Below are positions 43,543 to 53,090 of a stretch of 64,000 bases of DNA, piece after piece. Under the pieces are notes generated by a model, which saw only the letters and a list, made by a program, of their open reading frames with translations, had not been told where the DNA came from and ran no database searches. This DNA comes from Paracoccus salsus (GTDB lineage Bacteria > Pseudomonadota > Alphaproteobacteria > Rhodobacterales > Rhodobacteraceae). Numbering within the stretch: the first letter of the stretch is position 1; every line of letters starts with the position of its first letter. The stretch lies in the NCBI RefSeq assembly GCF_021556615.1, contig NZ_JAKGGD010000006.1, positions 62,001-126,000 on the forward strand, in the 5' to 3' direction. Position numbers and translations under genes: made by a program.

Positions 43543-44145
43543 ATGACGGACGCCCCGCAACTGTATCTGATGACGCCGGCCGGCGCGCAGGCTTCGGCCC
43601 TGGGACCCTTGCTGACCGAGGTCATGGACCGATTCTCGCCAGCCTGCCTGCGCATTCGCGGCGGCGCCGAAGAGGATGAGCTGGGCCGGCTGGCCGATCT
43701 GGCGCGCGAAATCGCCCATGCCCGAGACGTGGCGGTGGTCATCGACGATCATGTCAGGCTGGCGCAGCGGCACGGCCTGGACGGCGTTCACCTGACCGAT
43801 GGCGCGCGGGGCGTGCGACTGGCCCGCAAGGAGCTGGGGGCCGACGCGATCGTGGGAGCCTTCTGCGGCGCGTCGCGCCACGAGGGCCTGAGCGCCGGCG
43901 AGGCGGGTGCCGATTACGTCAGTTTCGGCCCGGTCGGGGACAGTGCCCTGGGGCGCGGCGAGCCGGCCCCGCTGGAGCTGTTCCAGTGGTGGTCCGAGCT
44001 GATCGAGATCCCGGTCGTCGCCGAGGGCGCGATCACGCGCGCGCTGATCGAGCAGCTTTCGCCGGCCTGCGACTTCATCGCGATCGGGCCCGAGATCTGG
44101 TCGGAACAGCAGCCGACCGAGGCGCTTTCGGCGCTGTGGGCGTGA
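43543..44145 (+). CDS. Thiamine phosphate synthase-like protein
   Basis: A 200-residue TIM-barrel protein of the ThiE/TenI superfamily: LYLMTPAGA, VVIDDHVRLAQRHGLDGVHL, GADYVSFGPVG and IPVVAEGAIT follow the usual ThiE order. It lacks a clear match to every ThiE active-site residue (for instance the GQ/ED segment is altered to HLTDGARG), so it may be TenI-like or a paralogue and not the main ThiE. GGAGA lies 6 nt before the ATG at 43543. Confidence 0.75.
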   Translation: MTDAPQLYLMTPAGAQASALGPLLTEVMDRFSPACLRIRGGAEEDELGRLADLAREIAHARDVAVVIDDHVRLAQRHGLDGVHLTDGARGVRLARKELGADAIVGAFCGASRHEGLSAGEAGADYVSFGPVGDSALGRGEPAPLELFQWWSELIEIPVVAEGAITRALIEQLSPACDFIAIGPEIWSEQQPTEALSALWA

Positions 44146-44206
44146 CACCTGCCTGATCTGTCAGCCAGCAACGGCTTGCCGCACGCTGGGCCGTGGGCCC
44201 CCGCCA

Positions 44207-44821
44207 TCACGATCCGCGCACCAGCCCCTCGGATCCCAGCATGACCGGCGTCTTGTCGCCCGCTGAAAAACGCCGAAGCACGGCGGGGTAAAGCCGGTGC
44301 TCCTGCGTCAGCACCCGCGCAGCCAACGATTGCGGCGTGTCGTCCTTCAGCACCGGCACCCGCGCCTGACCCAGAATCGGCCCCGAATCCAGTTCGGATG
44401 TGACCAGGTGGACTGTCGCGCCAGCCTCGGTATCGCCCGCGGCGATGGCCCGGGCATGGGTGTCAAGGCCGGGATATTTCGGCAGCAGCGATGGGTGGAT
44501 GTTCAGCATCCGCCCGGCAAACCGGTCGACGAAGCCTGGCGTCAGGATGCGCATGAACCCGGCGAGGCAGATGATGTCGGGCCGCGTGTCCAGCAGCGGC
44601 CTGAGCAACGCGGCTTCAAAACCCGGCCTGTCGCGCGGAAAGTCGCGGTGATCGACGGCCAGGGTCGCGATACCCAGGGCGGCCGCCTTTGCAAGCCCGC
44701 CCGCGGCAGGCTCGTTCGAGGCGACCAGCACCGGCCGCGCCGGATGATCGCCTGTCATGTCCTCGACCAGTCGCAGCATGTTCGAACCGCTGCCGGAGAT
44801 CAGGATGGCGACGCGGATCAC
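44207..44821 (-). CDS. purN: Phosphoribosylglycinamide formyltransferase, GTG start
   Basis: Third step of purine synthesis: formyl transfer from 10-formyl-THF to GAR. The 204-residue protein has the phosphate loop ISGSGSN, the FMRILTPGF motif, and catalytic Asn/His in NIHPSLLP with Asp in SELDSGP. GTG at 44821 overlaps the purM stop (GTGA), a common coupling for purM-purN. Confidence 0.95.
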   Translation of the reverse strand: MIRVAILISGSGSNMLRLVEDMTGDHPARPVLVASNEPAAGGLAKAAALGIATLAVDHRDFPRDRPGFEAALLRPLLDTRPDIICLAGFMRILTPGFVDRFAGRMLNIHPSLLPKYPGLDTHARAIAAGDTEAGATVHLVTSELDSGPILGQARVPVLKDDTPQSLAARVLTQEHRLYPAVLRRFSAGDKTPVMLGSEGLVRGS

Positions 44822-45858
44822 GCAAGCCTTCCGCTGTAGCGCACCCCTGCCCCGGCGCGGACATGGCCCATGCGGTGCACGGTCTCTCCGGCCTCTGACA
44901 GCAATGCGGCGATCGCCTCGGCACGGTCCGCGGCCACGGACAGGATCAGGCCGATACCGCTGTTGAAGGTCTTCAGCATCTCGGCCTCGTCGGTCCCGCC
45001 TGCCTGCGACAGCCAGCGAAAGACCCCAGGCAAGCGCCATGCGCCCAGATCGATCTCGGCGCCGAGGTCCCCTGGCAGGACGCGCGGCAGGTTCTCGGTG
45101 ATCCCGCCGCCGGTGATGTGGGCCAGCGCGTGGACGCCGCCGGCGCGGATCGCCGCAAGCGCGGGCCTGACGTAAAGCCGGGTGGGCGTCAGCAGCGCCC
45201 GCCCCAGCGTTCCCTCGGCGAAGGGCGCCGGATCGGACCAGCCAAGGCCGGCGCGCTCGGCCACCTTGCGGACCAGCGAATAGCCGTTGGAATGCACCCC
45301 GTCCGAAGCCAGCCCCAGCAACACGTCACCGTCGCACACGTCCCGGGGCAGCGCGGTCCCGCGCTGCATGGCGCCAACGGCAAAGCCCGCCAGATCGAAA
45401 TCGCCATCGTGATACATGCCCGGCATCTCGGCCGTTTCGCCGCCGATCAGCGCGCAGCCTGCGGCCTTGCAGCCGCGCGCGATGCCCTCGATGACCCGCG
45501 CGCCCTCTTCGACCGACAATTTTCCGGTGGCGAAATAATCGAGGAAGAACAGCGGCTCGGCGCCCTGGCAGACCAGGTCATTGACGCACATCGCGACCAG
45601 GTCCTGGCCGATACCGTCCAGATGACCCGTGTCGATGGCGATGCGCAGCTTGGTGCCGACGCCATCGGTCGCGGCGACCAGCACCGGATCGTCGTAGCCG
45701 GCGGCCTTCGGGTCGAACAACGCGCCGAACCCGCCGATGGCATCCATCACGCCGGGGCGCGTCGTCGTCGCAGCGGCCGGCTTGATACGCTCGACAAGTG
45801 CGTTGCCCGCATCGATATCGACGCCTGCGTCGCGATAGCTAATCCCGTCTCTGGTCAT
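44818..45858 (-). CDS. purM: Phosphoribosylformylglycinamidine cyclo-ligase
   Basis: A 346-residue AIR synthetase that uses ATP to close the imidazole ring in purine synthesis. Family sequences are clear: [51 protein letters not shown] and [13 protein letters not shown]. The ATG at 45858 was chosen on the family N-terminus. Operon with purN. Confidence 0.96.
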   Translation of the reverse strand: MTRDGISYRDAGVDIDAGNALVERIKPAAATTTRPGVMDAIGGFGALFDPKAAGYDDPVLVAATDGVGTKLRIAIDTGHLDGIGQDLVAMCVNDLVCQGAEPLFFLDYFATGKLSVEEGARVIEGIARGCKAAGCALIGGETAEMPGMYHDGDFDLAGFAVGAMQRGTALPRDVCDGDVLLGLASDGVHSNGYSLVRKVAERAGLGWSDPAPFAEGTLGRALLTPTRLYVRPALAAIRAGGVHALAHITGGGITENLPRVLPGDLGAEIDLGAWRLPGVFRWLSQAGGTDEAEMLKTFNSGIGLILSVAADRAEAIAALLSEAGETVHRMGHVRAGAGVRYSGRLA

Positions 45859-46008
45859 TGCGGCCCCCGTCTGTCTTGTCGCGCCCCCGATAGCCGAAGC
45901 CGCGTTGCGGGGCAACGGCCAAGGCGGCCGATGCCTGACCCGGCAAGCCCGGCGACGATGTCACGCTTGACCACGCGCGCCGGCCCGATTACGCAGATCA
46001 GGCTGCAT

Positions 46009-46085
46009 GGGCCTGTAGCTCAATTGGTCAGAGCAGGGCGCTCATAACGCCTTGGTTGGGGGTTCAAGTCCCTCCGGGCCTACCA
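46009..46085 (+). tRNA. tRNA with anticodon CAU, probably tRNA-Ile2
   Basis: A 77-nt cloverleaf with encoded CCA; acceptor GGGCCUG pairs with CGGGCCU. Anticodon stem GGGCG/CGCCU surrounds loop CUCAUAA with CAU at 46043-46045. The overall sequence resembles bacterial tRNA-Ile2 (CAU, changed to lysidine by TilS) more than initiator or elongator Met tRNA, but sequence alone does not settle this. Confidence 0.9.
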
Positions 46086-46426
46086 CCCCCTTATCGTTCG
46101 GACCTGCATGCGGCGCCCCCTGACGGGTCTGGCCCCACAACGTTCCGGCGGTTTCCGCCACGATCGCGGCACGGCATCCCGAAGCCGTGTCTTTTTCCTG
46201 CATCGTCGCGGCGTAATTCGGGTCGGATCGTCCACAAAAGCTGGCTTGAGTGCCGCTCTTGGGGCAGACTGCATCACAGATCGGTTTTCTGCGCGCGCAT
46301 TCTCTCCGGACCCATGCAAAAGATATTTCAGTGTCACTACATGAAAAATTGGCAACGAATTGTTCCTGCGGACAAAACTGTCCTGGGTCGGAATGCTGCG
46401 CCGTGCCGCAAGAGGCGGAGATCGCC
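46086..46426. other. Non-coding stretch after the CAU tRNA
   Basis: These 341 bp contain the tRNA terminator (46170-46196) and a less GC-rich block near 46315-46385 that probably holds the promoter of the next gene. ORFs crossing the tRNA here are artefacts. I see no gene. Confidence 0.55.
46170..46196 (+). terminator. Terminator downstream of the CAU tRNA
   Basis: CACGGC and GCCGTG form a 6-bp stem with an 8-nt loop, followed by TCTTTTT. Confidence 0.65.
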
Positions 46427-46948
46427 ATGTTGCTGATTCCCGCTCTGATTGTCGCGGTGGTGTTCGGCTTGCTTGGCTCGTCCGCGGCCCTGCTGGCGGG
46501 GTTCGGCTGGCGCGGCGCGCTTGGTGCCTATTGGCTGTCCGGAAATATCGGCCTGCTGGCGACAATCATGCCGCGCTTGCTGCGGACGGGGCCAGGCGAA
46601 ACCGCTTCGGGGCTGGCGTCACGGGCAGGCCGGCACCGGATGCTGATCGCGCTTTGCTGGATGATGCTGGGGCTTGGCATCATCGCCTGGCATGGTTTCG
46701 TTGGCCATCTTCAGCCCAGAAACCCGCATGGCAACGAGATCGGTGCGGTCATTGGTCTGCAATATCAGGGCTCCAACACGGATTACCGCTATCTGTGGAC
46801 GGCTTCCGCGCCGCAATTCATCAACGCGGTGGTGGAGATGGCGTTGCGGATTCCGCTGTGGGTGATGGGGGCGCTGGCCTATTTCGCCGGGCTTGCGCGG
46901 CTGCTGGTCGCGGCGGCCGATCGGATCGAAACGCCCGGTCACGGCTGA
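46427..46948 (+). CDS. Hypothetical membrane protein
   Basis: A 173-residue protein with four hydrophobic segments (about 2-24, 30-48, 70-92 and 138-160). I do not recognise the family. GGCGGAG lies 8 nt before the ATG at 46427 and the first helix starts there; the frame is open further upstream to 46250 but that part is not conserved-looking. Neighbours (tRNA, HAD phosphatase) give no hint of function. Confidence 0.65.
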   Translation: MLLIPALIVAVVFGLLGSSAALLAGFGWRGALGAYWLSGNIGLLATIMPRLLRTGPGETASGLASRAGRHRMLIALCWMMLGLGIIAWHGFVGHLQPRNPHGNEIGAVIGLQYQGSNTDYRYLWTASAPQFINAVVEMALRIPLWVMGALAYFAGLARLLVAAADRIETPGHG

Positions 46949-47020
46949 TCACCCCGTTGCGGCAATCCGAACCGCCGCTATGCTGCCGATGGCATGGGGG
47001 GGGGGGCTGGAACGGGTTTG

Positions 47021-47686
47021 GTGCCGGGACTGATCATTTTCGACTGCGACGGCGTGCTTGCGGACAGCGAGATCCTGTCGGCCGAGGTGCTGATCGACCA
47101 GCTGGGGGCATTGCAGATCGCGCTGAGCATCGACGATGTCCGAAACGAGTTCCTGGGACGCAGCTTTCCGACCGTGGCCAGGCTGATTCGCGACCGCTTC
47201 GGTTGTCCGCTGCCCGAGGATTTCGAAGCCGCCTATCGCCGCCGCCTGCTGCAACGCTTTCAGACCGAGCTGCGTCCGACGCCCGGACTTCTGCCGATGC
47301 TTCGGCAGCTGCGCCTGCCTGCCTGCGTCGCGACCTCGTCCAGCCCTCCCAGGGTTGCGCGCACGCTGAACCTGCTGGGGCTTGAGCGTCGCTTTGGCGC
47401 GAATGTCTTTACCGCAAGCCAGGTCGCGCACGGCAAGCCTGCGCCTGATCTTTTCCTGTTCGCGGCGCAGGAGATGGGCGTCCTGCCGGATCATGCGCTG
47501 GTGATCGAGGACAGCCCGCCCGGCATCATGGCCGGGCTGGCGGCGGGGATGCGGGTCCTGCACTACCGCGGCGGCGCCCATTTGCGTCACCTGCCCGCCG
47601 GCGATCCCCAGGTGCCGTGCTTTGACAACTGGGCGGAATTCCCGCAACTCTTGAAGGACATCGAGCAAGGAGCGACCTTACGGTGA
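47021..47686 (+). CDS. HAD-superfamily phosphatase
   Basis: A 221-residue haloacid dehalogenase-like hydrolase of the beta-phosphoglucomutase/DOG-phosphatase type. Motif I is FDCDGVLADSE (D8 nucleophile, D10), motif II is ATSSSPP, and motifs III/IV are GKPAPDLFLFA and VIEDSPPGI. GTG at 47021 gives the usual N-terminus; an ATG at 46994 would add nine residues encoded by an 11-G run. Its stop overlaps the start of the SorC regulator (GTGA), so a sugar-phosphate substrate linked to polyol use is likely. Confidence 0.85.
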   Translation: MPGLIIFDCDGVLADSEILSAEVLIDQLGALQIALSIDDVRNEFLGRSFPTVARLIRDRFGCPLPEDFEAAYRRRLLQRFQTELRPTPGLLPMLRQLRLPACVATSSSPPRVARTLNLLGLERRFGANVFTASQVAHGKPAPDLFLFAAQEMGVLPDHALVIEDSPPGIMAGLAAGMRVLHYRGGAHLRHLPAGDPQVPCFDNWAEFPQLLKDIEQGATLR

Positions 47687-48639
47687 ACGCAGGACGTCTT
47701 ACGCCCGAGGCCACGCGGCTGGACGACGCGGCCCGTGCCGGCTGGCTTTACTATGTCGCCGGCAACACCCAGGACGAAATCGCGCGGAAGCTGGGGGTCA
47801 GCCGCCAGTCGGCACAGCGACTGGTGGCGATGGCCGTCAGCGAACGGCTGATCAAGGTTCGCATGGATCATCCGATCGCCCGCTGCATGGATCTGGGTCG
47901 CGCGCTTTCCGATCGCTTCGAACTGAGGCATTGCGATGTCGTTCCGTCGGATCCCGACGCACCGGACCTGCTGACCGGCATTGCCATCGCGGCGGCGGCC
48001 GAGCTTGAAAAGACCCTGAAATCGCCGGAGCAGAAGATCGTCAGCCTCGGCACGGGGCGGGCCCTCAAAGCGACGGTCGAACAGCTGCCGCGCATGTCCT
48101 GCCCCCAGCATATCGTCGTCTCGCGTCTTGGAAACATGATGCAGGACGGTTCGGCCTCGCCCTACAATGCCACCATCCGGCTGGCCGAGCGGATCGACGC
48201 GCCGCATTATCCCTACCCCCTGCCGGTGCTTGCCCGCAGCCCGTCAGAACTGGCCGCGATGCAGAGCCAGGAGGCGGTGCAGAACACCATCGCCCTGTGC
48301 CGGCGGGCGGATCTTTCGCTGGTCGGCATCGGCCAGATGGACCGCGGCGCGCCGCTGTTCGTCGACGGCTTCGTCAGCGCGGCAGAGATGGACCGGCTGG
48401 CCGAGGCGGGCGCCGTGGGCGAAATCACCAGCTGGGTCTATGACCGGGATGGCCGCGTGATAGACTGTGACCTGAATGCCCGCGTCGCCTCTGCCCCGCT
48501 GCCACACGCGGTCGCGCTGCCGGTGATCGCGGTGGCCAGCGGCGAGGCAAAGTTGCCGGCCATCCGGGCGGCGCTGATCGGCAAGCTTGTGAACGGACTC
48601 ATCACCTCGGAAGCGACGGCAGAGCGCCTCTTGCTGTGA
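47683..48639 (+). CDS. SorC-family sugar-binding transcriptional regulator
   Basis: A 318-residue regulator with an N-terminal helix-turn-helix (NTQDEIARKLGVSRQSAQRLV, about 28-48) and a SorC-type sugar-phosphate domain (VSLGTGRALKATVEQL; GIGQMDRGAPLFVDGF). Placed just upstream of smoEFGK-mtlK on the same strand, it is the likely regulator of polyol uptake. GTG start with AAGGAGCG 8 nt upstream, translationally coupled to the HAD gene. Confidence 0.88.
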   Translation: MNAGRLTPEATRLDDAARAGWLYYVAGNTQDEIARKLGVSRQSAQRLVAMAVSERLIKVRMDHPIARCMDLGRALSDRFELRHCDVVPSDPDAPDLLTGIAIAAAAELEKTLKSPEQKIVSLGTGRALKATVEQLPRMSCPQHIVVSRLGNMMQDGSASPYNATIRLAERIDAPHYPYPLPVLARSPSELAAMQSQEAVQNTIALCRRADLSLVGIGQMDRGAPLFVDGFVSAAEMDRLAEAGAVGEITSWVYDRDGRVIDCDLNARVASAPLPHAVALPVIAVASGEAKLPAIRAALIGKLVNGLITSEATAERLLL

Positions 48640-48725
48640 TCTGGCTGGGAAAGATGTGCGAACCCTGTTGAAATCAGATCCCTTCCGACGTCCCGGGCCG
48701 GGTGCGGCCGGGCGGTGACGTTTGG

Positions 48726-48757
48726 CGATTGACAGAATCGGTTAAAATTGTGAGTAT
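48726..48757 (+). promoter_or_regulatory. Promoter with overlapping inverted repeat upstream of smoE
   Basis: TTGACA at 48729-48734 lies inside a perfect inverted repeat CGATT-GACAG-AATCG (48726-48740). A weak -10 (GAGTAT, 48752-48757) is 17 bp away. An operator over the -35 fits control by the adjacent SorC regulator, which is inferred. Confidence 0.5.
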
Positions 48758-48803
48758 TTGCCCATCGGCATGGCAATTGCCCGAGCCGTCAAGGGAGGAA
48801 ACC

Positions 48804-50129
48804 ATGAACAAGACGATCCGCGCTCTGATGGGCGCGACGGCGCTTTGCGCGACCGCTGGCATCGCCACCGCACAGGACAACGTGACGCTGACCGTCGCGA
48901 CGGTGAACAACGGCGACATGATCCGGATGCAGGGCATGACCGACGATTTCTCCAGCAGCCATCCCAATGTCAGCGTCGAATGGGTCACGCTGGAGGAGAA
49001 CATCCTGCGCGAGCGCGTGACCACCGACATCGCCACGCAGGGCGGTCAGTATGACGTGCTGACCATCGGCACCTACGAGGTCCCGATCTGGGCCGAGCAG
49101 GGCTGGCTGGTTGCGCTGGACGACCTGCCCGAGGATTACGACGTCGATGACCTGCTGCCGGCCGTCCGCGAGGCGCTGTCGGTGGACGGCACGCTGTATG
49201 CGGCGCCCTTCTATGGCGAGTCGGCGATGGTGATGTACCGCACCGATCTGGCCGAGGCGGCCGGTGTCACGATGCCCGACAGCCCGACCTGGACCGACAT
49301 CAAGGGCGCCGCAGAGGCGATGACCGACAAGGAAAACGAGGTTTACGGGATCTGCCTGCGCGGCAAGCCGGGCTGGGGCGAGAACATGGGCTTCATCACC
49401 GCCATGGCGAACAGCTATGGCGCGCGCTGGTTCGACATGGACTGGAACCCGCAATTCGACAGCGAGGAATGGAAGGCGACGCTGGCCGACTATCTTGAGC
49501 TGATGACCAATTACGGGCCTCCGGGCGCCTCGTCGAACGGCTTCAACGAAAACCTGTCGCTGTTCCAGCAGGGCAAATGCGGCATGTGGATCGACGCCAC
49601 CGTGGCCGCCGGCTTCGTGACGGACCCCGAGAACTCGACCGTGGCCGACAGCGTAGGGTTCGCAAAGTTCCCCAACCGCGAAGGCGTGGACAATCACGGC
49701 AACTGGCTGTGGGCATGGAGCCTGGCCATCCCGGCCTCGTCGCAAAAGCAGGATGCCGCCAAGCAGTTCATCGCCTGGGCGACCTCGAAAGGCTATACCG
49801 AGCTGGTGGCCGGCAAGGAAGGCTGGCGCGCCGCGCCTCCGGGCACGCGCACCTCGCTCTACGAGAATGCCGACTATCTGGCCGAGGCCCCGTTCGCCGA
49901 AATGACCCTTTCGGCGATGAACGCGGCCAACCCGCAGAAAGGCTCGGTGCAGGACATTCCCTACACCGGCGGACAGTTCGTGGCGATCCCCGAGTTTCAG
50001 GGAATCGGCACGGCGGTGGGCCAGCAATTCTCGGCGGCACTGGCGGGGCAGATGTCGGCGGATGACGCGCTGGCGGCGGCTCAGTCCACCACCACCCGCG
50101 AGATGACCCGGTCCGGCTACATCCAGTAG
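48804..50129 (+). CDS. smoE: Polyol (sorbitol/mannitol) ABC transporter binding protein
   Basis: A 441-residue family 1 extracellular binding protein. The signal peptide ends at IATAQ near residue 24. Features such as YDVLTIGTYEVPIWAEQGWL, YAAPFYGESAMVMYRTD and MGFITAMANSYGARWFDMDW match the SmoE polyol receptor of Rhodobacter. AAGGGAGGAA precedes the ATG. First gene of the smoEFGK-mtlK operon. Confidence 0.92.
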   Translation: MNKTIRALMGATALCATAGIATAQDNVTLTVATVNNGDMIRMQGMTDDFSSSHPNVSVEWVTLEENILRERVTTDIATQGGQYDVLTIGTYEVPIWAEQGWLVALDDLPEDYDVDDLLPAVREALSVDGTLYAAPFYGESAMVMYRTDLAEAAGVTMPDSPTWTDIKGAAEAMTDKENEVYGICLRGKPGWGENMGFITAMANSYGARWFDMDWNPQFDSEEWKATLADYLELMTNYGPPGASSNGFNENLSLFQQGKCGMWIDATVAAGFVTDPENSTVADSVGFAKFPNREGVDNHGNWLWAWSLAIPASSQKQDAAKQFIAWATSKGYTELVAGKEGWRAAPPGTRTSLYENADYLAEAPFAEMTLSAMNAANPQKGSVQDIPYTGGQFVAIPEFQGIGTAVGQQFSAALAGQMSADDALAAAQSTTTREMTRSGYIQ

Positions 50130-50227
50130 GCGGCCAGCTTCGCGCTGCCCGGCGACGACCCCGGGCGGCGCGATGTCGACACCGGGACCGTGCGCGCGTC
50201 CGCGCGCCGCCGCAGAAGGAACACATC

Positions 50228-51097
50228 ATGGCCACTCGCCAGACCGCAAGCCTTGCCCGGCTCATGCGTGCGCCCGCGATCATCCTGCTGCTGATCTGGA
50301 TGGTCGTGCCGCTGGGGATGACGCTCTATTACTCGTTTCTGAACTACAACCTGCTCAACCCCGCCGTCACAAGCTGGGCCGGCTGGTTCAACTATCAGTA
50401 TTTCTACACCGATCCGGCCTTCCTCGACTCGCTGTGGAACACGCTGGTGCTGGTTGTGGGCGTGCTGCTGATCACCGTCTGCGGCGGCATCGCGATCGCG
50501 ATCCTGATCGACAAGCCGATCTTCGGACAGGGACTGGTGCGGATCCTGGTCATCTCGCCCTTCTTCGTGATGCCGCCGGTCGCGGCGCTCATCTGGAAGA
50601 ACATGATCATGCATCCCAGCTATGGCGTGTTCGCCGACATCGCCAAGTTCTTCGGCACGTCGCCGGTGGACTGGTTCGCACAATATCCGCTGTTCTCGAT
50701 CATCATCATCGTCGCCTGGCAGTGGCTGCCCTTCGCGACGCTGATCCTGCTGACCTCGCTGCAATCGCTGGATGGCGAACAGATGGAGGCCGCCGAAATG
50801 GATGGCGCCCCGGCCTATAGCCGCTTCATCCATCTTGTGCTGCCGCACATGGCGCGCGCGATTACCGTCGTGATCCTGATCCAGACGATCTTCCTGCTCA
50901 GCATCTATGCCGAGATCCTGGTGACCACCAATGGCGGTCCGGGCACGGCCTCGACCAACCTGACCTATCTGATCTATCGCGCCGCGCGACTGAACTTCGA
51001 TATCGGCGGGGCAGCCGCCGGCGGGGTCATCGCCGTCGTCCTGGCCAATATCGTCGCCATCTTCCTGATGCGCGCCGTCGGCAAGAACCTGGATTGA
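50228..51097 (+). CDS. smoF: Polyol ABC transporter permease SmoF
   Basis: A 289-residue sugar-type permease (MalF group). Six helices; the EAA loop is MEAAEMDGAPAYSRFIHLVLP. It follows smoE after 98 bp and precedes smoG by 9 bp. Confidence 0.92.
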   Translation: MATRQTASLARLMRAPAIILLLIWMVVPLGMTLYYSFLNYNLLNPAVTSWAGWFNYQYFYTDPAFLDSLWNTLVLVVGVLLITVCGGIAIAILIDKPIFGQGLVRILVISPFFVMPPVAALIWKNMIMHPSYGVFADIAKFFGTSPVDWFAQYPLFSIIIIVAWQWLPFATLILLTSLQSLDGEQMEAAEMDGAPAYSRFIHLVLPHMARAITVVILIQTIFLLSIYAEILVTTNGGPGTASTNLTYLIYRAARLNFDIGGAAAGGVIAVVLANIVAIFLMRAVGKNLD

Positions 51098-51106
51098 GGG
51101 AACATC

Positions 51107-51931
51107 ATGGCACGCGCAGTAACCCGAAACACCAGGATCGGATGGACGATCGTCGCCTGGGCGGTGGCCCTGGTGATCTTCTTTCCGATCCTCTACACCA
51201 TCATCACCAGCTTCAAGTCCGAGCAGGAGGCCATCGCAGGCTTCGACCTGATCCCCAGCCTCACGCTGGAAAGCTATCAGACGGTCCAGACCCAGAACAA
51301 TTACTTCCGCCCCTTCATGAACTCGGTCATCCTGGCCGTCGGATCGACCCTGCTGGCGCTGATCGTGGCCATTCCGGCCGCCTGGGCGATGGCGTTCTCA
51401 CCGACCCGGCACACGAAGAACATCCTGATGTGGATGCTCAGCACCAAGATGATGCCCGCGGTCGCGGTGCTGGTGCCGATCTACCTGATCTTCCTGCGCT
51501 TCGGGCTGATGGATACACGGATCGGGCTGACCGTCCTGCTGATGCTGATCAACCTGCCGATCGTGGTCTGGATGCTCTATACCTATTTCCGCGAGATCCC
51601 GGGCGAGATTCTGGAAGCCGCGCGGATGGACGGCGCGTCCCTGCGCGACGAGATCCTCTATATCCTGACCCCGATGGCGGTTCCGGGCATCGCCTCGACG
51701 ATGCTGCTGAACGTCATTCTGGCCTGGAACGAGGCGTTCTGGACGATCCAGCTGACCACCACCAGTGCCGCGCCCCTGTCGGCCTTCATCGCGTCGTTCA
51801 GCAGCCCGCAGGGTCTGTTCTGGGCGAAACTGTCGGCCGCCTCGACCATGGCGATCGCGCCGATCCTGATCCTTGGCTGGTTCAGCCAGAAACAACTTGT
51901 CCGCGGCCTGACCTTCGGCGCCGTGAAGTAA
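51107..51931 (+). CDS. smoG: Polyol ABC transporter permease SmoG
   Basis: A 274-residue permease (MalG group); the EAA loop is LEAARMDGASLRDEILYILTP. The N-terminus GWTIVAWAVALVIFFPILYTI is the first helix and is typical of polyol/trehalose importers. Confidence 0.92.
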   Translation: MARAVTRNTRIGWTIVAWAVALVIFFPILYTIITSFKSEQEAIAGFDLIPSLTLESYQTVQTQNNYFRPFMNSVILAVGSTLLALIVAIPAAWAMAFSPTRHTKNILMWMLSTKMMPAVAVLVPIYLIFLRFGLMDTRIGLTVLLMLINLPIVVWMLYTYFREIPGEILEAARMDGASLRDEILYILTPMAVPGIASTMLLNVILAWNEAFWTIQLTTTSAAPLSAFIASFSSPQGLFWAKLSAASTMAIAPILILGWFSQKQLVRGLTFGAVK

Positions 51932-51943
51932 CCGGAGGAAGAC

Positions 51944-52948
<1,005 letters not shown>

Positions 52949-53090
52949 GCGCGCCGGACGACCGGCGTTTGCATGGGCCGGGCCCGATTTCGGATCGGCG
53001 GGCGTGTCGGCCTTGCCTGTCCAGCCAGTGACCATGCGGACGAAGCGGGCGATGGCGGCATGCAGCCGATAATCTGAAAGGGCCAAAGCA

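Noticed and set aside
41589..43679. 696-codon plus-strand open frame
   Set aside because: It is antisense to ctaA and trmJ, both of which are well-supported genes.
46042..46428. Minus-strand ORF whose C-terminus reads GPEGLEPPTKAL
   Set aside because: It runs through the CAU tRNA; this peptide ending is a well-known artefact of translating tRNA genes.
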